From Paulinella micropora (Eukaryota; Cercozoa; Imbricatea; Euglyphida), in assembly GCA_009731375.1 (NCBI GenBank), contig BJOX01000166.1:430826-494825 (forward strand): 64,000 nt of DNA, written 5' to 3'. Position 1 is the first letter of the stretch, and each line of letters begins with the position of its first letter. Below, in pieces: positions 12,401-23,569 of this stretch. A model generated the notes under the pieces. The model worked only from the letters and a program-made list of their open reading frames with translations. It did no database searches and was not told where the DNA came from. A program made the position numbers and the translations under genes.

Positions 12401-15400
12401 CTGATTCTTCTTATGATTCTGATTCTGATTCTTCTTATGATTCTGATTCTGATTCTTCTTATGATTCTGATTCTGATTCTTCTTATGATTCTGATTCTGA
12501 TTCTTCTTATGATTCTGATTCTGATTCTTCTTATGATTCTGATTCTGATTCTTCTTATGATTCTGATTCTGATTCTTCTTATGATTCTGATTCTGATTCT
12601 TCTTATGATTCTGATTCTGATTCTTCTTATGATTCTGATTCTGATTCTTCTTATGATTCTGATTCTGATTCTTCTTATGATTCTGATTCTGATTCTTCTT
12701 ATGATTCTGATTCTGATTCTTCTTATGATTCTGATTCTGATTCTTCTTATGATTCTGATTCTGATTCTTCTTATGATTCTGATTCTGATTCTTCTTATGA
12801 TTCTGATTCTGATTCTTCTTATGATTCTGATTCTGATTCTTCTTATGATTCTGATTCTGATTCTTCTTATGATTCTGATTCTGATTCTTCTTATGATTCT
12901 GATTCTGATTCTTCTTATGATTCTGATTCTGATTCTTCTTATGATTCTGATTCTGATTCTTCTTATGATTCTGATTCTGATTCTTCTTATGATTCTGATT
13001 CTGATTCTTCTTATGATTCTGATTCTGATTCTTCTTATGATTCTGATTCTGATTCTTCTTATGATTCTGATTCTGATTCTTCTTATGATTCTGATTCTGA
13101 TTCTTCTTATGATTCTGATTCTGATTCTTCTTATGATTCTGATTCTGATTCTTCTTATGATTCTGATTCTGATTCTTCTTATGATTCTGATTCTGATTCT
13201 TCTTATGATTCTGATTCTGATTCTTCTTATGATTCTGATTCTGATTCTTCTTATGATTCTGATTCTGATTCTTCTTATGATTCTGATTCTGATTCTTCTT
13301 ATGATTCTGATTCTGATTCTTCTTATGATTCTGATTCTGATTCTTCTTATGATTCTGATTCTGATTCTTCTTATGATTCTGATTCTGATTCTTCTTATGA
13401 TTCTGATTCTGATTCTTCTTATGATTCTGATTCTGATTCTTCTTATGATTCTGATTCTGATTCTTCTTATGATTCTGATTCTGATTCTTCTTATGATTCT
13501 GATTCTGATTCTTCTTATGATTCTGATTCTGATTCTTCTTATGATTCTGATTCTGATTCTTCTTATGATTCTGATTCTGATTCTTCTTATGATTCTGATT
13601 CTGATTCTTCTTATGATTCTGATTCTGATTCTTCTTATGATTCTGATTCTGATTCTTCTTATGATTCTGATTCTGATTCTTCTTATGATTCTGATTCTGA
13701 TTCTTCTTATGATTCTGATTCTGATTCTTCTTATGATTCTGATTCTGATTCTTCTTATGATTCTGATTCTGATTCTTCTTATGATTCTGATTCTGATTCT
13801 TCTTATGATTCTGATTCTGATTCTTCTTATGATTCTGATTCTGATTCTTCTTATGATTCTGATTCTGATTCTTCTTATGATTCTGATTCTGATTCTTCTT
13901 ATGATTCTGATTCTGATTCTTCTTATGATTCTGATTCTGATTCTTCTTATGATTCTGATTCTGATTCTTCTTATGATTCTGATTCTGATTCTTCTTATGA
14001 TTCTGATTCTGATTCTTCTTATGATTCTGATTCTGATTCTTCTTATGATTCTGATTCTGATTCTTCTTATGATTCTGATTCTGATTCTTCTTATGATTCT
14101 GATTCTGATTCTTCTTATGATTCTGATTCTGATTCTTCTTATGATTCTGATTCTGATTCTTCTTATGATTCTGATTCTGATTCTTCTTATGATTCTGATT
14201 CTGATTCTTCTTATGATTCTGATTCTGATTCTTCTTATGATTCTGATTCTGATTCTTCTTATGATTCTGATTCTGATTCTTCTTATGATTCTGATTCTGA
14301 TTCTTCTTATGATTCTGATTCTGATTCTTCTTATGATTCTGATTCTGATTCTTCTTATGATTCTGATTCTGATTCTTCTTATGATTCTGATTCTGATTCT
14401 TCTTATGATTCTGATTCTGATTCTTCTTATGATTCTGATTCTGATTCTTCTTATGATTCTGATTCTGATTCTTCTTATGATTCTGATTCTGATTCTTCTT
14501 ATGATTCTGATTCTGATTCTTCTTATGATTCTGATTCTGATTCTTCTTATGATTCTGATTCTGATTCTTCTTATGATTCTGATTCTGATTCTTCTTATGA
14601 TTCTGATTCTGATTCTTCTTATGATTCTGATTCTGATTCTTCTTATGATTCTGATTCTGATTCTTCTTATGATTCTGATTCTGATTCTTCTTATGATTCT
14701 GATTCTGATTCTTCTTATGATTCTGATTCTGATTCTTCTTATGATTCTGATTCTGATTCTTCTTATGATTCTGATTCTGATTCTTCTTATGATTCTGATT
14801 CTGATTCTTCTTATGATTCTGATTCTGATTCTTCTTANNNNNNNNNNTATACTTATTCTGATGATTCTTATACTTATTCTGATGATTCTTATACTTATTC
14901 TGATGATTCTTATACTTATTCTGATGATTCTTATACTTATTCTGATGATTCTTATACTTATTCTGATGATTCTTATACTTATTCTGATGATTCTTATACT
15001 TATTCTGATGATTCTTATACTTATTCTGATGATTCTTATACTTTGTCAGGACGGCTACAACCTGCAGGCCATCGACTGGCGAATGGTAATTAGTATGTGT
15101 GTATGTCACAATCTAACACCATACGCATGCGGCACAGTTTCACACTAGAAGTTTACAAACCTGTTGGCTAGGCGATTGAGGCTGCGTGTGGCGGAGTTCA
15201 ACTGTCAGGCAAGTTCGAGGGCAAGCAGTCTGCCAAGGACCAAGTGAGCTTCCGTGTCTACCCCTCCCCCTCCGAACTTCGCACGTAAACTCTCTACTTC
15301 CCCCCCATCTCTTTTATCTTTTCGTTTGACCTACCTCACTGACACTTTGGATTGTAGTTTTCGGCAGATAACGCTTGAGAAAACATACGTACATATATCC

Positions 15401-15579
15401 TATGGTCTTTTAGGCACTATGCGGCGCAGAAGGGACAGCGCGTGCCCCGCTTCCTCCTGCCTGAGGACCACCCTGAGTACATGTCCCCCTACGCCCTCGC
15501 CACCCTGATGTACATGCAGCAGGTAATACCTAGCATACATTCATAGATACTTAGATACATACATCTGGACTATCATTGT

Positions 15580-15612
<33 letters not shown>

Positions 15613-15837
15613 GACGATTTTACACGCACATGAATTTCAAACGAAGGATCGTGCTGCGTATCGTTCAGGCTATCAAGCAGAAGCCACAATTGGAGGAGGT
15701 CCCGACGGCCACCAGGTCTCTCTTTACTGTTTTCTGTCTCTCTCTTTCTCTTCCTGTCTTTCCTCTCCTGGACTTTCTGTGTCTGGCTATCTATTCATCC
15801 CTTATCTATTTGTAGGTTTAAGGTGTATGATGCCTAA
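9451..15837 (+). CDS. SITL: Silicon-transporter-like (SIT-L) membrane protein, gene 2
   Basis: Thirteen exons can be read: 9451-9524, 9613-9775, 9875-9973, 10027-10137, 10207-10324, 10431-10494, 10586-10667, 10837-10920, 15050-15085, 15172-15284, 15414-15522, 15614-15715, 15816-15837. All have GT-AG borders, and phases agree through the eleventh. EGMQ is at residues 76-79 and GRQ at 120-122. Five hydrophobic segments match SIT-L topology, and the protein aligns throughout with the minus-strand paralogue, including the shared C-terminal 'PRFLLP'. The join into exon 12 is one base out of phase for the better-looking reading (ending FKVYDA-stop). The in-phase reading stops just inside the last exon, so the last two exons are less certain; a long T run precedes exon 12. 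Intron 8 is a 4.1-kb microsatellite with an assembly gap. Confidence 0.82.
10962..15041. repeat. Giant 21/24-bp microsatellite filling a SIT-L intron
   Basis: Three blocks in succession. A 21-bp unit (tatgactatgattctgattc) runs from about 10972 to 11480. A 24-bp unit (translated as SYDSDSDS) runs from about 11590 to 14837, over 130 copies, essentially without variation. After a 10-N gap at 14838-14847, a different 21-bp unit (tatacttattctgatgattct) is repeated about nine times. Short transitional blocks show stepwise loss and gain of 3-bp and 6-bp pieces. All units are multiples of 3 and lack stops in several frames on both strands, so very long spurious ORFs appear. Confidence 0.97.
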
Positions 15838-17292
15838 GCCATGCAGCAGCATTGCTACAGTATAAAACTGTAAAGAGTGGCAAAATCGCAGGCCAGCACA
15901 CAGGCACGATCGATCCCTCGACGACGGACACGCCAAGAAAGGAAAAGGCACGGGCAGGCCGCTGTACCCGAGAATGTAAAACATGAGTACCAATCCTATC
16001 ATCCCACCTTTCCAGCGGAGAATCCTAAGAGAGCACCGCTGTCGATAGCAAATCACTGTAGTATTTATTAAAAGAAAATTAGTTTTTTGCTAATTCTCTT
16101 TGAATCGTAGCTTCTATTATAATAGCTTGTACGTATTATTGAGTAATAAGCCGGACTCAACTGGAATCATGAGTTTAAAATTTAACTTGGAAGTATTTAT
16201 TAAAACGAATTAAGTTCCAGTTTTTTTCCAAAAATTCTCTTTCAATCATAAGTTCTAGTATGCGAGTGCCGCCAAGTATTAATATTAATATCATTATATA
16301 TTACTACGCATATATATTAATATTAAAAGCTTGTTATTTATTATCATTTATTAATTATCAATTATCAATATAATACAAAAGCTTGTACGTACTGAATAAT
16401 AAGCAGGACTGGAATCATGAGTTTATAATCATCCAATTTGGAGTTCATTGATATTGGAGATTGATGGAAACAAGTTGTAAAAGTATCATCAACTTAACAA
16501 GACCGCGGGGACCATGAAAGATAAAACTTTACAATTCTTAAACATTTAGTTTCGATAATATATTAATACTGACATGAAGTTGATATTAATAATGTTTGAA
16601 TTTACACCGACTCAGCTCGCACATGCCTATTGGATCCATAAATATGCAAAGCTTATTAATCATATGTATTGAAACTTAGTATTAAAATTAAATTCTATTC
16701 ATTAATTTTATGTTAAGCTTATTAAGAAATCAATATTATTAACATAATAGTTTTTTCTTACCTCACAGTAAGAATTTCACATCCACACTTCAGATAGACA
16801 TATATATCAAATCCAAAAATAAGAAATTTCAGCCAGTCAAGCACGTGTTATCGTCTCATCAACTACAATATTTTTATTACTAAACACTTTAAAATATTTT
16901 TATTCAAGTTAAGGAAAATCATCATGCCTAACTTTCACTTTGACACTGTTAACTTTCTGTTTTACTACACTCCACTTTTTAATCTGGAGATACAGTGAAG
17001 ATTTGTGAGATGACAATCTCATTAAAGCAAAGTTTATATCGTCACACTAACAACTTAATTCGCTAACAAAGAACTTTAAAGATGCAACTACTTTTCAGGT
17101 GGCAGATTCTTTAATATTAATAAACTGAATTTGAAATTTTTTTCAAAAAACTTGATTTGAAAAGTAAACTTGATTTCAACGTGATACTGGCACAGTAATT
17201 TTTGCAAAATGTTATCGGACTGTTAAATTAAATTAATTTAAATTCTAGTCACAATTTAATATGTAATCTGACAGCTAATCTGAAATTTTTTT
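15838..17292. other. AT-rich intergenic region, no gene seen
   Basis: No open frame with coding character. A degenerate internal duplication is visible: the words 'gactggaatcatgagttta' and 'attctcttt.aatcataagttcta' occur twice between about 16090 and 16430. Otherwise it holds poly-A/T runs and att/taa strings. Confidence 0.7.
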
Positions 17293-17511
17293 ACTATCCC
17301 GAACGATAGCTCAATGGAAGAGTAAGTAGGTAATATAACCAAACACAGTCCCAAAACTTGAAAGAGAATGATGTCTCGTTATATTAGCTCAGTGACGCAA
17401 AGACAAAAAGCAGCTAAAAGATCAGTATGAAATTGGCATTTCAGACGTGTCCGGCCAGACGAAATCTATAAATAAGTTTTTAACATGATAATTCTGGAGG
17501 TGATGTCCACA
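17293..17511 (-). repeat. 3' LTR of the Ty3-type element
   Basis: A direct repeat of 27640-27856. On the minus strand it begins TGTGGACATCACC. The other end (GGGATAGTA) lacks the terminal CA of the 5' copy. It contains tRNA-like box sequences (tagctcaatgg, tagctcagtg). Confidence 0.75.
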
Positions 17512-18337
17512 GTACCACCTCACAGTTTTTTATGGCGGAACTTCGTTTCCGACATAATACGCTTTGAACTGATTTCTTTTCTGACTAAGATTCGTTTAGA
17601 GACGGTTATGTATGAAGATACATCAACACACGAATTAGCAGTTATAAAACAACAATGATACTTGCCCCGGTACCAATCGTATATATACTCTAGCACATTC
17701 AGTATCTATATTAAAATCTTCCTCTTTCTTCTGTCGATAAGATATTTGTGCAGTATGTCCAAGTATAATGTTTTATGGTTGAGTAATAATGTAATGTCGT
17801 TATTTCCATATATACGTGATAACAGGTCGTCGGTTTCCATAAATACATTTACTTTTTGTGAAGACATATCCTTGTATAAATCTGTATCATTTAACATAGT
17901 CTCAGGTGATCAAGTCTGACGACTATATCCGAAGTTGGGTTGAGTGCGCCCTAACCTTGCGATATGCAGATACAAGTAGAGATCGATGGAATCCGGTGTA
18001 GCAGTTCATGTTATTAAAATATATCAGTTCTTGATTAGACTGTAGAGTCTTTAATGAGATCATCATTCTGGTACTAATGCGGGTCGTATCCAGGAAACAC
18101 CATCGCTCACTCAAATAGCGATCCCGTAACGGTGCTGTTTCGTGGCCGTCTCGTCTGTCTCTGCCGAAGCAAGAGAATAGAATGCCTATTTTTTGTCAGC
18201 TGTGTCTTGTTAATCTCTAGAAGAATGAATGCTGTAGTAGCTTTAATATCTAAGTAAGGTTGTCGGGACGATATTGGATCAATGCTATGTTCGCAATCGA
18301 TCAGGTCCACAATACTTCTAGAGAAAAAAAATACTTA
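17512..18337. other. 3' untranslated part of the Ty3-type element
   Basis: About 0.8 kb between the pol stop and the 3' LTR. Short open frames on both strands show no recognisable domain. A purine stretch 'gaggtgg' just before the LTR on the minus strand could be the polypurine tract. Confidence 0.5.
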
Positions 18338-21300
18338 CTATAGACGCCGTTTACGCGCGCGGACTCCTTTACCTGGTGGAGGACCTCCAACCAAAGTTAA
18401 GTCTAAGGTAGACTGTTCGAGGACGTCCCAAATTTTGTGAGGGATTGCGCCTTGTGCCAAGTCAAAAGGAATGTCCAGCACCCCTCGTGGTAGTGCTTGT
18501 ATGGTCCACGCGGTATGATCTTTATCTGTGGGAGATATGGTATCATCCCATGTCTCAAGTTTCTTGGCGTCTTTATATACTGGAAGGTATTGTCTTACTT
18601 TAGGATCTTCCACTGGATCCAGACTCCTCCAGAAATGTAAGACTGGTTGTATTATTTGTGCCGCAGTCGAAATTCGATTCGATCGCGTATGGCGTTTGTG
18701 AGGTACTGCCATGACTCTCATGAGATATAAATCTGAGAGCGTGTCATCGGCTACGTGTTGAGCCGCAGGCCTCACCAAGTAAAAAGCGTCTTTGGCCCAT
18801 GAAATATGTCCAATCGCATCTCCTTCTTTCCAACTGGGGTGAACGAGAGTGTCATTGCCCGCGCGAGGGTCTTGATCTCCGTCATCGCTCCCCTCTTGAT
18901 GGACTCCTTGCGAACGTGCCGTCCTTATCGCCTTTCTCGGTCGGTCGTAGATAAGGTCATTTTGCGCTCTCCTTATTTGCGCCTCCGTGAACTTTCCTTC
19001 CGGCACGTTCGACTCCACCCTTTTGCGGGTCTGAGTCCCCGCCGCACTTTTGCGGTCGGTGGCCCGCTTGTTCTCCAGCTCAGCCTCCTCCTTCTCCGCA
19101 ATTGGTGCCCTGTAGGCATCCCGTTCCGAGATATCCTCCTGACGGATTGGTGGGACCTCTTTAAAGTCAGCCTCCATCCGTTTGAGTGCTTGATCAACGG
19201 ACTCATCTTCAAGTAGGAAGGGATCATACTTAATCAGCCTTCGTACATTGACTATTTGAACTTTTCCTCTGCCCCTGATTTTATAATTCAAAGGCCCCAT
19301 CTGTTCCATGATCTCGTACGGTCCTTTCCAGTGGATGAACAGCTTCGAGCTGACTCCCTGAGGAACCTGAGGATGATACAGTAGTACAATATCCCCGACC
19401 TGAAATCTGACTTGATCCAGGTGTGCCTGCCTGACACCTTCAGCATCAGTCGTCCTGCGCTCCGCCTCCCTATGCGCCTGTACTATTTGCTCCGCCTCCA
19501 TCTTCGCCCGAAGTCTCACCCCAAACAGCTCATCCTGATCTGCCCATGAATCTTTTGGGTGCAGCAGTGAGGCTGGGATGGCGGGCTCACGCCCATATAC
19601 CAATTGGTATGGCGAGACGGAACCTTTTGAACCACCTAACGCTGTAGAGGGTAGGCAATTCATAGCAAAGGCAAACGAGGATGCTGCCTCCACCCATGCC
19701 TTTTGGTTCTCCTTCTTCATACGATACATCTTCAGCGCGGCCTTGAGGGGTCTATGCACCCGCTCTATCTTGCCGTTCGCTCTGGGGTTATAGGCGGTGA
19801 CATATTGCCATTTCATGCCGTAATATGCAGATAGCTTGTCGATGACTTCATTATTAAAGTCAGAGCCTCGATCTGAGCATATTTTTCTCGGCACCCCAAT
19901 CTGTGAGATGATCCTGTCAATCAACGCCTTGGCTGTTGTTTCGCCCATAACGTCTTTGACTGGGACCACCCATACATAGTTGGTGGCTCTGTCTATGGCC
20001 GTTGGAAGGTATCTGTAACCTTCCATCGTGACCGGGAAAGGTCCTACATGATCAGTGTGTAAGAACTCGAACATTCCTAAGTGTAAAGGAAAAGTCCCGA
20101 TCAGGCCAAAATTCGCCTTCAATGGTGTTTTGGATGTCTTGCATGGGATGCATGCATTGACCTGTTCATCAATATTCTCCTTCATCTTCTTCCACCAGAA
20201 TCGTCTCGAAATGAACATATGCGTTCTTTGTCGGCCCGGGTGCGCCAGTAGTGGGCAGTTATGAGCAGCGACAAAAATGATGTGTCTGAGTTTCTCAGGA
20301 ACCCAGAGAGTCCATTTGTCTGGTTGTGATGCATAGCGCCCGTGTTGGCCTTTGTACCACAAGAGACCGTCTCTCCACCCCATCTCCTTCTGTTGCTCCT
20401 TAATCTCCTTCGTCATTTTCAGCTCGTTCGGGTTCTTGTATAGCTGTATTAGCTCTTTGAACTCCGGATCGAGAGCCTGTTGCTGTCTCCATGCAGTGGG
20501 TGAGGCTATGTGGATAGTCCCATCCTCTAGCTGCACTCCTATCCTCTCAGGGTTTTCGTCTAACTCCTCCTTGTTCTCCTGCGGGGGTTCCGCATATGCT
20601 TCTTGCTTAATCTCTTCTTGTTTTATCTCCGCCTTCATATTCTCATATGCTTCATAGGACCACTCAGCATCCTCGAGGACATGTGCTGTACAACATATCC
20701 CATGATCCGGACCTTGCGGGCTATGACGTAGACCCGATCGGTTATATCGGACCCCTCTCGCCATCTGCATCGACTCGATATGATGCACTTCGTATGTGCA
20801 GTCTGGGGATAGATCCTCCATTTCTGCTGATGATACGAGAGCTGCCACTTCTGAGTGAAACTCTAGCCTGGAGAGGCTGTCAGCGACAACATTTCGCTTG
20901 CCGGGTAGATGGACCATTGTAAAATTGAAACATGACAAGAATGCCTGCCATCTCGCTAGACGGCCAGTCTGTTCATGATTCATCAGCCATAGTAAATTCT
21001 GGTGATCAGTCCTTACTATAAACTGAGGTCCACCCCATAAATACTCTCTCAACCGTTTGAGGGTCCAGACCACCGCCAATGCCTCTCTCTGTCTCGTACA
21101 ATAGTTTCGCTCCACCGAGCACAACTTTCTACTTATAAACATGATCGGGCGCAACTTTTTCTCCTCATCTTCCTGTTGTAAGACTGCGCCGATCGCGAAC
21201 TTTGATGCGTCTGTGTCGACTACGAATTGCTTCGAAAAGTCGGGCATCATCAGCACGAGTCCGCCATCCTTCGGATCTTTGTAGATGAGATCTTTGAGCG

Positions 21301-23569
21301 TGTTGTACGCTTCTAAGGCTTCATCATCCCACTTCTCAAAATCACCGAAGTCGATCATTCTCTCCAACTTAGCCCGAGTTGCACCCCAATTGGGTATGAA
21401 CTGGCTGTAATATTGCGCCATCGCAAGAAATGAGTGCAGCTCTGTGCGATTCTTCGGCCTCTGCCGGCTCATGATCTCCTCCCTCTTCTCTTTGGATATC
21501 GAGACTCTATTGTAAGAGATTTCGTACCCCAAATATGTCACGCTTGTCTTTGCGAGTTGACATTTCTTCAAATTACATTTCAGGCCAAATAGTTTGATAC
21601 GCCTGAAAATGTCTGTTAGATGGTCGATGTGCTCTTCCATCGTATTGGAGTACACGATAATGTCATCGATGTAACAAAATGCGTACTCTCCCGCCTTCTG
21701 TCCTCTTCTCCTCATGAAACCTCCCTCTGTCTGGTCATCATATTTGCTACTCAGCATGCTTTGCATCGCTTTCTGAAAGAGTCCCGGGGCCTGTTTGAGT
21801 CCCATCGGAAGTACTTTCCACTGATATATCTCCATTCCTACTACAAATGCAGTCAGCCATCTGGACTTTTCATCCAGTGGAATTTGCCAGAAGCCATTCT
21901 TCAGATCAATGACTGAGTATAGCTTGGCGTTCCGCAATACTCGCCTTCCTTCTTCAAGAGTAGGTAATGGATTTCGTTCCTCCTCTAAAATTTTATTGAC
22001 GCGGGCATAGTTAACCGTTAAGCGCCATTCTCCTCCCGGTTTAGGCACCAGTCTCGGTTGGGAAACTATTGGAGATGTCGATCTCTCAATGAAATCCTCA
22101 TCGAGTAACTGCCGTGCTTGTTCTTCTGCGATCTTTGCTTCATGTATACTCAGATTTGCCCGTCGTGGCGCCGGTGAAGGCTCAGCACCTGGTATTTTAC
22201 AAATAACCGCGGTGAAGTCTTCCGGCTTGACACCTCCCGCTTGAGGGGGGTCAAAAATCATTTTGTTCGCCTTCAATCTCTCTTTCAAAACCTCTTTCTC
22301 CTTCTCCGTACCTGCTCCTCCTGCCAATTTCTCGTCTATCGCCGCCTTAAACTCCTCCTCTGACATTCTCTTGTGATGCTTGAGGGGTGCTCTGTCCTCC
22401 TCCAAGCCCAACTCTTCTTCTGATATATCGTCCATTCCCGTTTTTTCATATGTGGCAGTGTCTGGTTCGTCGTCCTCCGCCAGACCTACCAACATATCTA
22501 TTAATCTCGCATATTGCAACGGAGCTTTTCGGGTGTAGAAACCATCGAAGCATGTGAATGCTTGAGGAATCAATTTCAACTTGTCCTGGTCTCTGAGCTT
22601 CCGCTTGTATGCACTGCTCTGCTCACGAGTCCCGAGACGACAAGCCACCACTAAGTGTTGCTTCCGTGAGGGCACCGGTATCGGATGATCAATAAGCCGG
22701 TCCCGTATCTCCTGCGCCCATATCGCCTTCTCATTGTACGGGAGTATGACCGTATATGGTTTATTATTTTCAAAAAGAGTGCGCAGGCACTTTTTCACTT
22801 CTGTCAGTGAGCGCGGCCACGTAGGCTCGTCACCCCAGAATTCGGTAATAAAGCTTTTAATATCTTCTGCCGGGATATCAGGGAGTCGTCCCCTTCTCCT
22901 CGGTATAAACTCCTGTCTGTCCTTCTCTTCCACCTTTACGTGAAAGCAATACCCGTTGGTAATATATACATCGGCCCCTGCTCCTTCTTCAAATCTCGCC
23001 AACGATGGGCACCTTTTTCCCATGCATATAATCTCCTCTTTCCTCTTTTCAATGAGATCGTCTATCGACTTTTTATCCCATTGTGTAGAGACTGTAGCCG
23101 TATAGACCTCCGCCTCTCTCTTGTCTGACAGGTTTGAACCATCTTTAGACACCGCGTCCGTTGGCATATATGCCTCATATGCGTGTGTAATGGCCACCTG
23201 TTTCCCTTCCGATGCTACCCCTAGGTGTAGGGCCTCGTATGAGTCAATAGCATGGAGAGAGTCGACAGTATATTCTTCTCCTGGCTCTACGCCGTATATG
23301 ACTCTTTTGGCGGCGCAATCAATCACTACGTTCATTGTCGCCAGTTGGTCGTACGACAAAAGAACAGATCCGTGGTATTCGGGGACAACGTATAAGTCCA
23401 CTCGATATACTCGTCCGGATTTCAATTTAAAATTTAAAGTGATGATGCCCGTTATATCCGTCCGACTACTAACTCCTTTCAAAGTGCCAGATGATTTTTT
23501 CATATTAGTTTCTAACCACGCATGGTGTTTCGTAGTAAATTTCCGGCCGACAATATTAATATTCGCCAT
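18338..23569 (-). CDS. pol: Ty3/gypsy pol polyprotein (PR-like, RT, RNase H, integrase, unknown C-terminal domain)
   Basis: 1,743 codons from the first ATG after a frame-breaking duplication. The N-terminal 100 residues resemble a retropepsin flap/core (VLLSYDQL, IDCAA). RT follows with the FWQIPL region and the YIDD active site near residue 630. RNase H has DTDAS near 785 and TDHQNLLW. Integrase has an H-H-CC zinc-binding region ending CIPC near 1140 and a D-D-E core: TDH near 1173, SDRGSDF near 1233, GKIERVH near 1270. A GPY-type module lies near 1415. About 300 residues after it have no recognised domain and no chromodomain is visible. The product makes and integrates the element's cDNA. 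The annotated start lies inside the protease region, so the true N-terminus is upstream, across the duplication at 23536-23803. Confidence 0.9.
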   Translation of the reverse strand: MANINIVGRKFTTKHHAWLETNMKKSSGTLKGVSSRTDITGIITLNFKLKSGRVYRVDLYVVPEYHGSVLLSYDQLATMNVVIDCAAKRVIYGVEPGEEYTVDSLHAIDSYEALHLGVASEGKQVAITHAYEAYMPTDAVSKDGSNLSDKREAEVYTATVSTQWDKKSIDDLIEKRKEEIICMGKRCPSLARFEEGAGADVYITNGYCFHVKVEEKDRQEFIPRRRGRLPDIPAEDIKSFITEFWGDEPTWPRSLTEVKKCLRTLFENNKPYTVILPYNEKAIWAQEIRDRLIDHPIPVPSRKQHLVVACRLGTREQSSAYKRKLRDQDKLKLIPQAFTCFDGFYTRKAPLQYARLIDMLVGLAEDDEPDTATYEKTGMDDISEEELGLEEDRAPLKHHKRMSEEEFKAAIDEKLAGGAGTEKEKEVLKERLKANKMIFDPPQAGGVKPEDFTAVICKIPGAEPSPAPRRANLSIHEAKIAEEQARQLLDEDFIERSTSPIVSQPRLVPKPGGEWRLTVNYARVNKILEEERNPLPTLEEGRRVLRNAKLYSVIDLKNGFWQIPLDEKSRWLTAFVVGMEIYQWKVLPMGLKQAPGLFQKAMQSMLSSKYDDQTEGGFMRRRGQKAGEYAFCYIDDIIVYSNTMEEHIDHLTDIFRRIKLFGLKCNLKKCQLAKTSVTYLGYEISYNRVSISKEKREEIMSRQRPKNRTELHSFLAMAQYYSQFIPNWGATRAKLERMIDFGDFEKWDDEALEAYNTLKDLIYKDPKDGGLVLMMPDFSKQFVVDTDASKFAIGAVLQQEDEEKKLRPIMFISRKLCSVERNYCTRQREALAVVWTLKRLREYLWGGPQFIVRTDHQNLLWLMNHEQTGRLARWQAFLSCFNFTMVHLPGKRNVVADSLSRLEFHSEVAALVSSAEMEDLSPDCTYEVHHIESMQMARGVRYNRSGLRHSPQGPDHGICCTAHVLEDAEWSYEAYENMKAEIKQEEIKQEAYAEPPQENKEELDENPERIGVQLEDGTIHIASPTAWRQQQALDPEFKELIQLYKNPNELKMTKEIKEQQKEMGWRDGLLWYKGQHGRYASQPDKWTLWVPEKLRHIIFVAAHNCPLLAHPGRQRTHMFISRRFWWKKMKENIDEQVNACIPCKTSKTPLKANFGLIGTFPLHLGMFEFLHTDHVGPFPVTMEGYRYLPTAIDRATNYVWVVPVKDVMGETTAKALIDRIISQIGVPRKICSDRGSDFNNEVIDKLSAYYGMKWQYVTAYNPRANGKIERVHRPLKAALKMYRMKKENQKAWVEAASSFAFAMNCLPSTALGGSKGSVSPYQLVYGREPAIPASLLHPKDSWADQDELFGVRLRAKMEAEQIVQAHREAERRTTDAEGVRQAHLDQVRFQVGDIVLLYHPQVPQGVSSKLFIHWKGPYEIMEQMGPLNYKIRGRGKVQIVNVRRLIKYDPFLLEDESVDQALKRMEADFKEVPPIRQEDISERDAYRAPIAEKEEAELENKRATDRKSAAGTQTRKRVESNVPEGKFTEAQIRRAQNDLIYDRPRKAIRTARSQGVHQEGSDDGDQDPRAGNDTLVHPSWKEGDAIGHISWAKDAFYLVRPAAQHVADDTLSDLYLMRVMAVPHKRHTRSNRISTAAQIIQPVLHFWRSLDPVEDPKVRQYLPVYKDAKKLETWDDTISPTDKDHTAWTIQALPRGVLDIPFDLAQGAIPHKIWDVLEQSTLDLTLVGGPPPGKGVRARKRRL

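Noticed and set aside
10873-15148. Three overlapping ORFs of about 1,400 codons ([23 protein letters not shown])
   Set aside because: They are translations of a 21/24-bp repeat array that lies in an intron; flanking exon phases differ and require splicing, and several frames are open simply because the unit is a stop-free multiple of three.
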